The notes beneath the pieces are model-generated. The model did not search any database. It saw nothing but the letters and a program-made list of their open reading frames with translations, and had not been told where the DNA came from. From Catonia carolina (lineage: Eukaryota; Arthropoda; Insecta; Hemiptera; Achilidae), in the NCBI GenBank assembly GCA_035578175.1, contig JAQMRL010000012.1:18083715-18147714 (forward strand): a DNA stretch of 64,000 nucleotides, written 5' to 3'. Below, piece after piece: positions 21,339-31,449 of this stretch. The first letter of the stretch is position 1, and the number at the start of each line of letters is the position of its first letter. A program made the translations under genes and the position numbers.

Positions 21339-21624
21339 GAGGCATATGTGTAGCAAGTTCTTTGGTAGTTTTCAGCCTTGTTCATATTTGAAAAAGAATG
21401 AGGTTCCAGTGAACTTGTATGAAATACTGTTACCAGCAGATAAAGTAACAATAAATCCAGCAAATGATAAAGATATCAGAAATCTATTCAAGTTCTTAAG
21501 CAAAGATGATGTTAAACGGTTTGAGAGAGGTTTTCAAGAGTCCCATCAGAACACAGTTACATTAAATGAAAAGGAAAAACTATTGCTATTTCAGTTGTCC
21601 TCAAGAAGACCCAACAGCGAGTAA
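21339..21624 (+). CDS. Probable last coding exon of an unidentified gene
   Basis: A candidate acceptor (ATCTTCAG, ending at 21338) precedes a frame open to a TAA at 21622-21624. The product is rich in charged residues and looks like real protein: KKNEVPVNLYEILLPADKV, TINPANDKDIRNLFKFLSKD, DVKRFERGFQESHQNTVTL, then NEKEKLLLFQLSSRRPNSE. It has no repeat in the window, no internal stop and an AATAAA at 21953-21958, consistent with a terminal exon and 3' UTR. An in-frame ATG at 21346 is probably not the true start. I do not recognise the family and see no membrane segment or zinc ligands. Upstream exons were not found; an S3 SINE lies just upstream (20791-21124), as if in the intron. Confidence 0.5.
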
Positions 21625-22467
21625 AAATGTTTATTGGACTACGGAGCTTTTTATTTTACATAGTACAGTACCGGATGAACTTTATTTTAACAGGTTGTTC
21701 CATAGGCAATTTTTGCAATTTTGCTTAAAATACCCCTGCTTATTTTACGGTTTCTTTGCTTTTTTTAAATAATTTTCATTCAAGTCTAGAATATTGTAAG
21801 GCTTAATTTTTTTAGGTGAGAGACTGATCAGGTACTCAAAAGTAAAAAAATTAAATTTACAGTGAAAGACTGATGTATCTCGCTGAAATTTTACTTGTAT
21901 TTCTATAAAATATTAAATGTATTTTATAAATAATTTACTTTGGGTTTTTTTCAATAAAACTACATAAATATTGATGAAGCGTCTCTCTATCGAGCAGTTG
22001 TTCGTCGAGTGGTATATTTGCGTACCAGTTGTCTCCATAGAGGCACTGACCAGAGTCAACTTTTACAATGCAAAAAATATTGTATTATGAAAACCATAAA
22101 AAATTAATAGATACAATGATTTGTTATTATATAATAGTAATAATAAGCGGTCAAGTTTCACCGACTCATTTTTGACTCGATCGGATCAAGTAAATCATGA
22201 TCCATGACTGGAGAAATGTTTTTTGAACTAATTTCTATCAGCCAGTATATGATTCAATGCAAATAAGTATCCAATCCGTCTCACGATTCTGTTAGAAACA
22301 CTATTACATGAGAAACGGATCAGTCTCTCGTAAGTAAATTTTACAGATCTGGTGAGAGACGTATAAGTGTCTCATAGGAGTCAACCTGTTAAAAACCATT
22401 TAGATTTTTATACACTTCAACAAATAAATGTCCAGAGTTTGGGTAAAATAAATATTATTTGATTTAT
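21625..22467. other. Probable 3' UTR, then a MITE-like stretch
   Basis: After the polyadenylation signal, GAGAGACTGATCAGG (21814) and the inverted GGATCAGTCTCTC (22316) suggest ends of a decayed inverted-repeat element. No coding signal. Confidence 0.35.
21953..21958 (+). terminator. Polyadenylation signal AATAAA for the exon at 21339-21624
   Basis: A canonical AATAAA lies about 330 bp after the stop codon in AT-rich, non-repeat sequence. Such hexamers are common in AT-rich DNA, so only position supports it. Confidence 0.4.
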
Positions 22468-23180
22468 ATAGTGAGTTTTAAAAATCTTTTAATATTCACC
22501 TTTTTCACTGCTTTTCTTTTCTTTTTTCTTTAACTTACAATCACTTTCGCGGTGCACACTGGTTCATCAGGTAATTTCGTGTAAACCTTATAGACATTTC
22601 TATTTCTATAAGCTTTATATGAAATTACCTGATGAAGCAAAGTGAATTCAGACTGGATACAAACTTTGTCAAAAGAAAGATGCATTCTTCACAATATTTC
22701 TAGAAGCTTTATATCAGTGGTTCTCAACCTTTTAGGTGCTGTGCCACCTTTGAACACTGATGTGAGGTCACACCTCCCCCCATCATTACTATAAGTATGG
22801 TCGAAACAAATAGTAGCCTACAATCGGAATAAGAAACAGAAGCCTGATCACAGTGTTACCAGAGGACAATTACTATGTAACTGCATAATCGAGTGCTAGA
22901 CTCTGCTACAGTACAATATACAACAAAGTACGATGAATTTGAAAATATACATGCGATTATAAAACTGAGTAAATTATAGTTTTACTTTTTTATTCTTTAA
23001 ATACACTCATGCCTCCCCTGAAATTCTTCTACCCTCCCCCCCTGCCAGGTTAAGAACCACTGCTTTATATGATATTGCCTGATGAAGTGGTGCGCACTGC
23101 AAAAGTGCTCGTTAGTTGAAGAAAAAAAAGGAAAGCAGTGAAAAAAAGTGAATATTAAAAGTTTTTTAAAACTCGTTTTA
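22468..23180. mobile_element. Inverted-repeat element with hammerhead-like cores, holding a hAT MITE
   Basis: The left arm (22470-22575, GAGTTTTAAAAATC ... TTCATCAGG) and the right arm (23074-23176, CCTGATGAAG ... TTTTTTAAAACTC) are inverted copies. Read outward, both contain CTGATGA, a GC-rich self-complementary middle and GAAA/AAAA, which resembles Penelope-type hammerhead motifs. A further hairpin TTCATCAGGTAATTTC/GAAATTACCTGATGAA lies at 22564-22637. Confidence 0.6.
22715..23062. mobile_element. hAT-type MITE (348 bp) with perfect 8-bp duplication
   Basis: CAGTGGTTCTCAACC at one end and GGTTAAGAACCACTG at the other, flanked by CTTTATAT at 22707-22714 and 23063-23070. No coding capacity. 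Confidence 0.92.
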
Positions 23181-23832
23181 TTAATATGGATTCTGTTGCT
23201 ACGATGCTAACTAATCCCTTAAATAAATATAATTATTTGATAAAGTAATTATAGTGTTTTTATTACTTTTTTACAGTTATACCTTACCAGATTTTAAGAA
23301 TGTAGTACAGGCATATATCATCTACTTAAGTATTTCTTACAGTTAATTACACTAATTTAACAAGATGCGTATCAATATTAAAACCTGTCTACATGTAAAA
23401 TTGAAAATATCTATGGAAAAAAGGCTTATGACTTGAAAAGTGGTGGATTTAAGTTGTAATAAAATAAATACTTCATTACGATAGGAGTAAAGTTTAAAAG
23501 TTGATCTAAATATCTGTCAAAGATGTCTAAGCTGAAAATTGTGTAGATTTAGTTAAATTTAAACAATTTACTGATTTCTTGTAGGTACCTTATACCTCAA
23601 ATCTCTGTTTCCTGTTATCAGCCCTTTTTACATGGACCTCTTTAATAGGTAAGTAATGACTTTAAGGAAAGTAGTTTTAATATTTAGACCCAAAGTATTA
23701 TCTTGCCAACCAATTACCTTCACCAATTCTACATTTTCGGAGTCTCCTGTCAAATTTCTTTTGATTAATCACAGTAAATGAATTGTTCACCCAGGTTAGT
23801 TCATATTTAAAAAATTCCTTAGAATGCCATCA
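23181..23832. other. Unassigned AT-rich sequence
   Basis: No gene or repeat recognised. Confidence 0.4.
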
Positions 23833-23889
23833 TTGTGGGTACAGTGTTGGACAAGTGAAGGTCCCGAGTTCGATTCTCGGATCGGGACT
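23833..23889 (+). ncRNA. tRNA-like fragment (tRNA pseudogene or SINE head)
   Basis: It has a good T-arm (CCGAG, loop TTCGATT, CTCGG) followed by ATCGGGA, and an A-box-like TGGGTACAGTG upstream. The acceptor 5' half does not pair and the anticodon arm is degenerate, so it is not a functional tRNA. Confidence 0.4.
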
Positions 23890-25134
23890 TAGTCAAAATG
23901 CTGGGATACCAAAATATTTACTAATGACCACATCAGTTTATTCGATTATAAACTAGCAGAAAAAAACTTATTATAAAATATGTTTGAACAGTATTTTTTA
24001 ATTTGTTTTTTCCGGTTTCGAATGTAGAAAAATTCACAGAGTAAATAACATGTCAGTCATGGACTGAAGAAAGTAGGTGTGGGAGTTTAGGCAGCCAATA
24101 AAAGATTGCTGGAAAAGATAGGTAACGTCTTGGAATAAAATTAACTTATTACAAAGTAATTTTTTAGTTAAATTAATTGCACTGAATTGAGGTCGATGCT
24201 CTTTATTAGAAAGGTAGACAAACAGAGAATTTATAATCGCGCAATGTTTACTGTAAAATCTCAATGACAAATGGCACTAAAGTTGTTTACTGAACATTTT
24301 GTAATGTCATTAAGACGTAGTTATAAGAAATAGTTTAAAACTATAATATAACGCAACAAATTGAAGCAACCTAATTTTAGTCGGTTTCAGGAAAGAAAAA
24401 CTAGTAAATTTTCTTATGCGTAAAAACAATAGAGGGGGTATATCTAGTAAAAAAATATATTTACTTCTTTTGACATCTCGTGATTTGTAAGCGGTTGGCT
24501 TAAACTCAATTATGACGTCTAAAAACATGCCAGGGCGTTTACATATACTATTTTAAAATACAGTCAGGCGATCCCATTTTCACCCCTTCTTTTTTGTACT
24601 TATTTACGCAGTTTAACTCAATTTTGCATTTTCATGACAGTACTTTTCGTTTTGTTATTGTTTTCTTTGTGACCTTTATTAAAAATATGGTGGGGGTAAT
24701 ATGTATTATGTGAGTCATATGTTTTTTGCTACTACCAAACTAAACATGCTGAAAATTAGTCGTGTGTCGATAGTTGAAGCATAACGTTGCGTGTCTGCAT
24801 CTACTCTTTGTTCTGAGTACTGTTTGTAGAAATTTCTACGTACTGTTATATTTTTATATCAGCTCTATTTTAAACTTAATAAGTATTGATTTCATATCTA
24901 AACGAAGGTCAGAGTGGTATCCCTGAGAATTTCAGGACGGGTGTTTACAAGTTGCAGCTGTTGTATGGACACACAAATGACACAAATGTTGCGCAAAACT
25001 TCAAAGAGTGTTGTAGTTTTTAATTCAGAATAAGTGATATTTTATTTATTATTTATAAATATATTATTTTTTTAAATCAATCGGTGTTAATATTTTATGT
25101 GAAGTGATTCGTTTAATAATTCTTTTGTTTGAAA
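23890..25134. other. Region upstream of the RETREG-like exon
   Basis: No repeats with copies elsewhere were seen, so this is the longest repeat-free stretch around the gene. It must hold the promoter and 5' UTR, but no convincing TATA box or initiator was found. Confidence 0.45.
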
Positions 25135-25334
25135 ATGGCAGTACTCACGAATTTATTTCGGCGTTTAAGATTCTGGAAAAGGACTACCAATGAAACAGTT
25201 AATAGCTCGGATAATGATTTTGTTAAAACACTTAAACAATATGAATACTTTATTTACAGACTGCATCATATTTTAATGTGGGAAAATCCGTCTGAAACTT
25301 TATCAGTCGTCGCAGCTGTTCATATTTTGTTCTG
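25135..25334 (+). CDS. First coding exon of a probable RETREG/FAM134-type ER membrane protein
   Basis: ATG at 25135 is in a good context (GAAAATGG) and the frame stays open to a perfect GTAAGT donor at 25335, leaving a two-base phase. The 66 residues are a basic N-terminus (LFRRLRFWKR), a polar Asn/Ser/Asp stretch, an amphipathic segment (FVKTLKQYEYFIYRLHHILM), then WENPSETLSVVAAVHILFW, the start of a hydrophobic hairpin. A W-E-x-P-x-x-S/T motif followed by a membrane segment ending LFW is, from memory, the start of the reticulon-homology domain in RETREG/FAM134 reticulophagy receptors; ARL6IP1-type proteins are an alternative. These shape the ER membrane and, for RETREG, bind LC3/Atg8. No second exon was recognised, so it is either short or beyond the repeats. 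Splice structure is seen; the family is an inference. Confidence 0.55.
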
Positions 25335-26437
25335 GTAAGTCCTGTGTTTTATCTTAACCTAAAAACAATGTCATTTGATCTTTTTAATATTTTTGTATTT
25401 ATTATTTGTTAATTTTTAATATTTAACCCAAAAAATTAACTGTCATGTTTATTTTATCTTAATCGAAGGTTATTTTTAATTGTTTTACATAGTCAAAATT
25501 TTGTTCTGTGGGGGTATACTTGCAACTATTTTTAAATACTATTATTGTCAATTCGTGTAAAAATCTACTCGAACTTGTAGTAGAATTTTTATCAATTTTA
25601 TTCCACATAACTTATTATTTAGTTAGGTTGGATAGATTTTAATGCTGTATTAACAATTTCAAGATCCGAGTTGATATGAAGGTGTAGTGTTATACATTTT
25701 TCAAAAACCTAATTTTTGTTGTTAATGAAGTTGTTTAGTGGATATTAAGTATGTAGACATTCAATTATTTTAAAAAATTTTGGATATTGACTGATGCGGT
25801 CATTAGCCGTCAAAATACTTTTGAAAAACCAAACTAAAGAAACTCAAAAATACTAGTATTGTTTACTTTTTTCAAATGATGTCTGCTCATGCTTAACACA
25901 TTGAAGCTTACTGTTTTTCATGAAGAATGACTCAAGGGTATTTTCAGCTATTTTCAAAAGATCATTGTAAATTAACTACAAGATTTACTGGTAATTACTC
26001 TACTATATCAGCTCTATTACTATATAATTACCGATGTACCTCTTAAATAAAAAACGTTTTTGTAAAATTGTAACGACAAAAATAACTTTTAAGTAATCAC
26101 AGTAAACACTAATAATTACACCTTAAAAACAATACACATTTTGAAACCAAACCAGAAAAATAGAACTTAATTCCCAAAGCAATACAACAAACATGAACAT
26201 AAAAATTATGTGCTAACTTGGTAAACAGAAGACCATTACACAATTGTTGATTTTTATAGTCGTAGAAACTATTACATTAAATTGTTAGTGCTTCTAGAAA
26301 CAAATTTTAGAACCTAAATTTATTAAAAAAGGCTTATAATAACCTATAGACAAAACAAAGTCATTCTATTCCATTTAAAACACTCCAATTTGTGGGGTTA
26401 AGCTCCACTCAACATTTTAGAGCCATTTACAGTGGAT
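25335..26437 (+). other. Start of the intron after the RETREG-like exon
   Basis: It starts GTAAGT. AT-rich with no open frames or known repeats until the S3 SINE. The intron end was not found. Confidence 0.5.
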
Positions 26438-26769
26438 AACCGACCGTGTTGGTCTAGAGGTAAAGTCATCGCCAAAATCAGCTGTTTAACAGCTGATTTT
26501 CGGAGATGAAGGTTCCTGGTTCAAATCCTAGTAAAGGTTGTTACTTTTATACGGATTTGAATACTAGATAGTGGCTACCAGTGTACTTTGATGGTTGGTG
26601 TTCAATTAATCATACTCTCTCAGGAATGGTCGACCTGAGTCTGCACAAGACTACACCTCATTTACACATCATTTACATCATCCTCATCTCATTGGGTCAT
26701 GGGGTTGCTTATTGTTCGGAATTGAAAAGATTGCAACGTACACACATTAGGGATTACAAAAAAAAAAAA
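26438..26769 (+). repeat. S3 SINE copy 3, complete
   Basis: tRNA-like head ACCGACCGTGTTGGTCTAGA with B-box GGTTCAAATCC, palindrome CAGCTGTTTAACAGCTG, body GGTCGACCTGAGTCTG and CATTGGGTCATGGGGTTGCT, and tail GGGATTACAAAAAAAAAA. Confidence 0.9.
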
Positions 26770-26916
26770 TTGCAGTGGATGAGCTGGATTCGTCTATATG
26801 CTCCAATGTGTTGATCATTTAAAACCTAACAACTTCACCAAAACCTTCCCATTTGTTGTTAGTGCATTCCATGCGTTACTGCAAAGTGCAAAACCGCAGT
26901 AAACGAAACTTAAATA

Positions 26917-27724
26917 CAGTAAAAGTCAGTTGTAACGAAAATTCAGTAATAACTTATGAAAATAGAAAATTTGGTTGGTTTTATTTATTATACTAATTTG
27001 GTTGGTTTTATTATTTATTAATACATTGTAAAGTTTGATGTAACGAAAATGGAATCCGGTTGTAACAAACAAATTCACCTTTCTTAAAAACTGTTTTGAT
27101 GATTTTAGGATGAGAAAAACAAACTACTATAGACAATTTTTAAATTTAATGTATTTTGTTTTTTCCTTTTTTTAAATTTTTTCATTAATGATAAGTGTTG
27201 GCTATGTACATTGTTATATTTGCAGTCTATATGTAACTAAAGTAACAGTGTATCACACGTGAAGTTTGTGTTTAATTTCGGGAACTACCTTATCACGGAT
27301 TTGTGGTAAGCACTGTGTATACTTAAAAGATTTTTTTTGTAAGTCGCATCAACATCTGCAGTCATTAGCGACTACTTTGTGTGTTTTTTCTACATTGGTA
27401 CGTTGGGGAGTTATCGGTAAATTGCAATATTATCTTGATTTCCTCAGCCAAGACCTACCAGGAATCAAACCCACAACCTTTTTTATGCCTAGAACAGCTG
27501 ACCGTTTGGCCCCGGAGATGTGTAAAAAAATTTTTATCCATAATTTTTTACCTAAATTGAGTATTTAGTCTAATATTTGTTATTCCGGTAATTAGCTGGA
27601 CATGTAAGATAATAGAGTACTACAAAGATATTAAGGCATATTGGCTCATTCGGATATAACGAACACCCATATAATAACAAACAAATGCCGGTCCCTTGAA
27701 TTTCATTATGACTGAACTTTACTG
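26917..27724. mobile_element. Tigger-like non-autonomous element (808 bp)
   Basis: The ends CAGTAAAAGTCAGTTGTAAC and (inverted) CAGTAAAGTTCAGTCATAAT are flanked by TA on both sides. AAAGTTTGATGTAACGAAAA recurs inside. It carries a minus-strand tRNA-like SINE scrap. Confidence 0.65.
27325..27530 (-). repeat. tRNA-headed SINE (S5) inside the Tigger-like element
   Basis: The minus strand contains GGTCAGCTGTTCTAGGCAT and a B-box in GTGGGTTTGATTCCTGGTAG. The tail TTTTTTTTGTAAGTCGCATC resembles a fragment at 31209-31262. Confidence 0.5.
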
Positions 27725-27734
27725 TAGATTCAAG

Positions 27735-28455
27735 AACTTACCATAGTCACCTTCAGACCCCACGCACTTGTCCCACAGGGCTGCCACTGTCAGGAAAGCT
27801 TTTTTAGGTATGCTGTTTAGGCAGTTCATTGCATTTTCCATTACTAACTTCTGTAGACTCTAATCGTTGGTGTTTAGGGCTTTGAAACAACCCAGAAGTT
27901 GCACGGTGCCGTATCTGCTAAATAAGGTGGCTACCAAACCACTAGAACATTGTATTGTGCCTTACAATCTTTTGATAGCGTATGTGATAAATGAGCTGGA
28001 GCAGTGTTGTGATGAAGCTGCTAAGTTCGTGTTCACAAATCTGGTCACTAATGTCATAGAGCATCATCATGAAGATGTCAGAAGACGTCTTGATAGCATT
28101 CTTTATTAACAGTTTGACCCTGAAGAGCACATTCATGTTGTAGGAAAAAACAGTCAAGATGAACTTCATATTGCTACAAACTTTACGTGCTTTTTTCGGT
28201 TGAAGGGTTGAAAAATGTCACCACCGTGAAGAATATATTTTAATTTTCGGGTCATGACAATAAACCCACATTTCATCACAAGTTATTATAGTGTTTAAGA
28301 ATTCACTATCATTTCTTACACAGTCCAAGATGTTTTGTGCAACTTCCAAACCTTCTTTTAGGAATTTATTTAATTTTGTTTGTGTTTGATATTTTCTAAT
28401 AAACTGTTTATAATATTTTCTAATCATTGATACAACACTTGAAAATATATACAAG
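27735..28455 (-). pseudogene. Mariner transposase, 3' two-thirds, frameshifted
   Basis: On the minus strand: VAQNILDCVRNDSEF, LNTIITCDEMWVYCHDP (first catalytic Asp), PKKARKVCSNMKFILTVFS, then a frameshift into QGQTVNKECYQDVF, then HHNTAPAHLSHTLSK (the second Asp region, D to N) and LADTAPCNFWVVSKP, where active relatives have P-D-L-A-P-C-D-F-W. The end reads IPKKAFLTVAALWDK. Two of three catalytic Asp are thus Asn. It abuts the Tigger-like element. Confidence 0.8.
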
Positions 28456-28539
28456 TAACTATTAACTAACGACTTAATAACTTTGTATTGTTTAATTTAA
28501 CAGTTCAAATGGTTTCTTATGAGAAAGCCTCTTATTCAG

Positions 28540-28760
28540 ATCTGCGTTGTCAAGTAGCTATATAGTTTCGACATTCACATGGCGAAGAAGTCTGTCTTCA
28601 TGACTGCTGGCTAATTTCCGAATTACCTCGTTTATGGAATCCACTCCCAAGTCCCGGTGCAAGTCATCGTTCCTAACATACCAGGGAGCATTGACAATGC
28701 TTCTGAGAACTTCTAGATTATTTAAGAGACTGTGAGAGCAAAAGAAACACAGCAAAACAT
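28540..28760 (-). pseudogene. Jockey-like LINE C-terminal fragment
   Basis: The minus strand reads LEVLRSIVNAPWYVRNDDLH, RDLGVDSINEVIRKLAS, then RLLRHVNVETI. N-A-P-W-Y-V-x-N-x-x-L-H-x-D-L is the hallmark end of jockey-clade ORF2. Confidence 0.75.
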
Positions 28761-29690
28761 CTTTTTCTTCTTTAGACCTTCTGACGTGTTCCGACTTCTC
28801 TGCCCATCTTTTTCACAGTCTACCTACATCTCTATGTCCATTAGCTATATAACTTAATGCCCTTTTCGCTGACCTATCTTCACTCATTCATATTAAATGT
28901 TCCTCCCATTTCTCTCTGTATTTGCTGGCTGCTTCTATGAGAGAGGAGACAGTTAAATGGGCTTTGATTCCTCATTCATAATGTGCTCCATCAAAATACA
29001 CCCCTGAACTCTTCTCAAGAACCGCATTTTTGCTGCCTGGATGTAACATTCATCTTTCCACCCTAGTACCCAGGACTAACTACCCTACATCAATACTGGA
29101 ATGGCCAGAGTTTTGTAAAACTTCAAAGTGGTTTCTTTCTAAACTCTTTTACCGAGTGACCATGCTCTCACTCCCCCCACTATACCAAAAACGATTTAGT
29201 TTATCGATCATGTCTGTATTTCTAGCGTACGTTAAATCGCATCCCAGGTATTTAAAATGCTGTACCTGCTCTTTCAGGCACCCATTGATAACTAATATTG
29301 TTCGTGCGGGATTTTTCCCCCAGAAAGGCATCAATTTGGTCTTTGCAGTGGATATATCATAGATATACTCTTGAAATATTGTACTCAGATTATAAACCCC
29401 GTACTGCAAATCATCGTCAGACTCTGCTATCAGAACCTGATCGTCTGCAAATAGCGTATTCAAGTAGCTCCCTTTTCCTATACCCTTAAAACTATCTCTG
29501 TGACATACTCGAAGAGCATCGTCAATGTAATGTATTAAAAAGAAGCGAAAATGAATTACACCCTTGTCTTAACACTTAATTTTTTTAAAATCTACTCCTT
29601 TCAAATGCTGATTTTTCAAAGAAATACGTGATGCATTGTAAAGTGACTTTATCCTATCTATAAGATGTGGTGGGTATCCTTAAGCATACA
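28761..29690 (-). pseudogene. RTE-like LINE reverse transcriptase fragment
   Basis: The minus strand has LFADDQVLIAESDDDLQ (RT catalytic F-A-D-D), ISTAKTKLMPFWGK, then VQHFKYLGCDLTYARNTD and, after frameshifts, RKKPL and a KLWPFQY-like block. The style differs from the jockey fragment next to it, so two LINE copies probably abut. The 5' end is missing. Confidence 0.75.
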
Positions 29691-29749
29691 TTAAACATGA
29701 AGTAATTAAAATATTGATTTGGTGTGCTCTCTCTATAGGGTGATTTGGA

Positions 29750-29965
29750 AAAAAAGTTGTAGAAAATTAAAAAACCTAGGTACAACTTTCATTCCAATCA
29801 TTTTTGTACAGATCTTAGTTTAATGTCAATTAAACTAGTCCATTACGGGTTTATTTTCATATAGCGTCATTCACTCATGATGAAACATAGGTTATAATAC
29901 ATATGTTTCATTATTTTTATTGGAAAGAGAAAGTCTTGCCTGTGTTTTATACCAGATTTATCCAT
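29750..29965 (-). repeat. R1 copy 7, 5' fragment
   Basis: GTCATTCACTCATGATGAAA, then TTATTGGAAAGAGAAAGTC, ending TATACCAGATTTA. Confidence 0.65.
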
Positions 29966-30327
29966 TTTTTTCTTAGAATTTATTCCCAAGTATTACTTAA
30001 AAATAAATTATTTCTTATTCTTTAGTTTTTCAAAACAAGTCAATGTTTAATTGGTTTCTCTTCTTTATTTCTAAACTTTCTTTATTGCTTCAGATGTTCT
30101 GAGACTTATTTCTCTATTATTGTTTTCCACTTTTATTTCTTCGGGAATATGTGCGTCACATATTTGCTCTCAAAATTTATCTTTATCGAAATACCTGTTC
30201 TTTGAACTCTTAATTTTTTCTTTTATTTTTCATGTCATATTTGTAATATTTATTATTTACATTACAATAAAAATTTCTTTATGTATTGCCCTGAAAACAA
30301 AACATAAAACTATTGAAAATTTATTTT
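29966..30327. other. Unassigned AT-rich sequence
   Basis: It contains a hydrophobic open frame (30120-30350), but the composition is simple TTT/ATT-rich and it is not supported as a gene. Confidence 0.4.
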
Positions 30328-31195
30328 ACCTTTTTTCTTGCCCTATATGAATACATAGGGAAGCTAAGTGTTGTTTGTCGAATTTTCTCCGGAAATCCAC
30401 GTTTTCAGATCCCCTGAACAAAAAACCTTTTATTTTTTGGTGATTAGTGTGTGTGATCAAATATCGCAAGAAGGGATTATCATACAAAGTTGAAACTTGG
30501 TACTTTAGTTAGGTACCACTAGGGGACCTGACGTACAAATATTTTTATTAACATAGATCAACCAGAAAGTAGTATGTTCGTGCGATTTTTCCTTTTTTGC
30601 GATTTCCTCAAAAACGGCTCCTACGATTTTTTTTAAAAAATTGTCTTATTTACTAGATTTTTATGGTCTACAATATAGGCTAAATGTTGCCTGTGTTGTC
30701 ATGCTAAAAAAGATTTTTGTTTTTTAAGATTGCGACCTTAATATGCTTTCTAGGGCAATATATAATCAAAGTTGTAGAACAATATAAAACCTACAATTTT
30801 TATTTCAAATAATTTTTGTACAAAGCTTTTGTAAGCTTCAATTAGTAATTTTGCTGTATTTTGTTCATCAAAATCGGTAAAAAAAACCGTATTTTTAAGA
30901 TTGCGGCCTTAGTGTGCATTTTACGACAGAGGTGTTTATAATAAAAGTTATCGAAAATTAAAAACCTACAACTTTTATTTCAAGCCTATTTTTCTAAAGA
31001 GCTTAATTTAGCGTCAGTTAGTGAATTTACGTATTTTTAAGACTACAGAGGTTGATTTTCAGTTTGCGTCATTCACTCATGCGTAAAATTAGGTTGTTTT
31101 TCATTTAAATTGTTTACTCATGATTCAGCATAGGTTATTTGTTTTATTATTGACGTTGGCTAGAGAAAGTCGCATGAGTGTTTCATTCTAGATTT
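30328..31195 (-). repeat. R1 copy 8, nearly full length
   Basis: It starts CTTTTTTCTTGCCCTATATG and ends GTTTCATTCTAGATTTTG, with all central blocks. Confidence 0.8.
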
Positions 31196-31449
31196 TGTAC
31201 CTATATGTAATTTTTTTTGTAAGTTGCATACACAACTTGGTCATTTTTGACTACTTTGGGTTAAGGAAGGTTTGAACTTGGAATAATTTTTTTCAGAATC
31301 TAGCGGGAAATCGGAACTTGGGATGCTCCAAAATGAGGTGTTTCCTTGAAGATTGCCGTTGTTTTGATGTCTACTCAAAATTACTCTAAAATATTCAGTA
31401 GCGTTTCTCAGTCGACTGAATCAAAACCTTTCTAATCAGTATTACTAAA
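31196..31449. other. Short spacer with a SINE-tail scrap
   Basis: TTTTTTTTGTAAGTTGCATA at 31209 resembles the tail of the tRNA-headed SINE at 27325-27530. Confidence 0.4.

Noticed and set aside
22140..22390. A regulatory array from repeated GAGAGACTGATC motifs
   Set aside because: The motifs are better explained as the inverted ends of a decayed MITE; spacing is irregular.
29030..29362. A 110-codon + strand frame
   Set aside because: It is antisense to the LINE reverse transcriptase fragment with the F-A-D-D motif.
30120..30350. Hydrophobic frame that could be a membrane exon for the RETREG-like gene
   Set aside because: The sequence is simple T/A-rich, lacks suitable splice sites in phase and shows no hairpin-domain motif.
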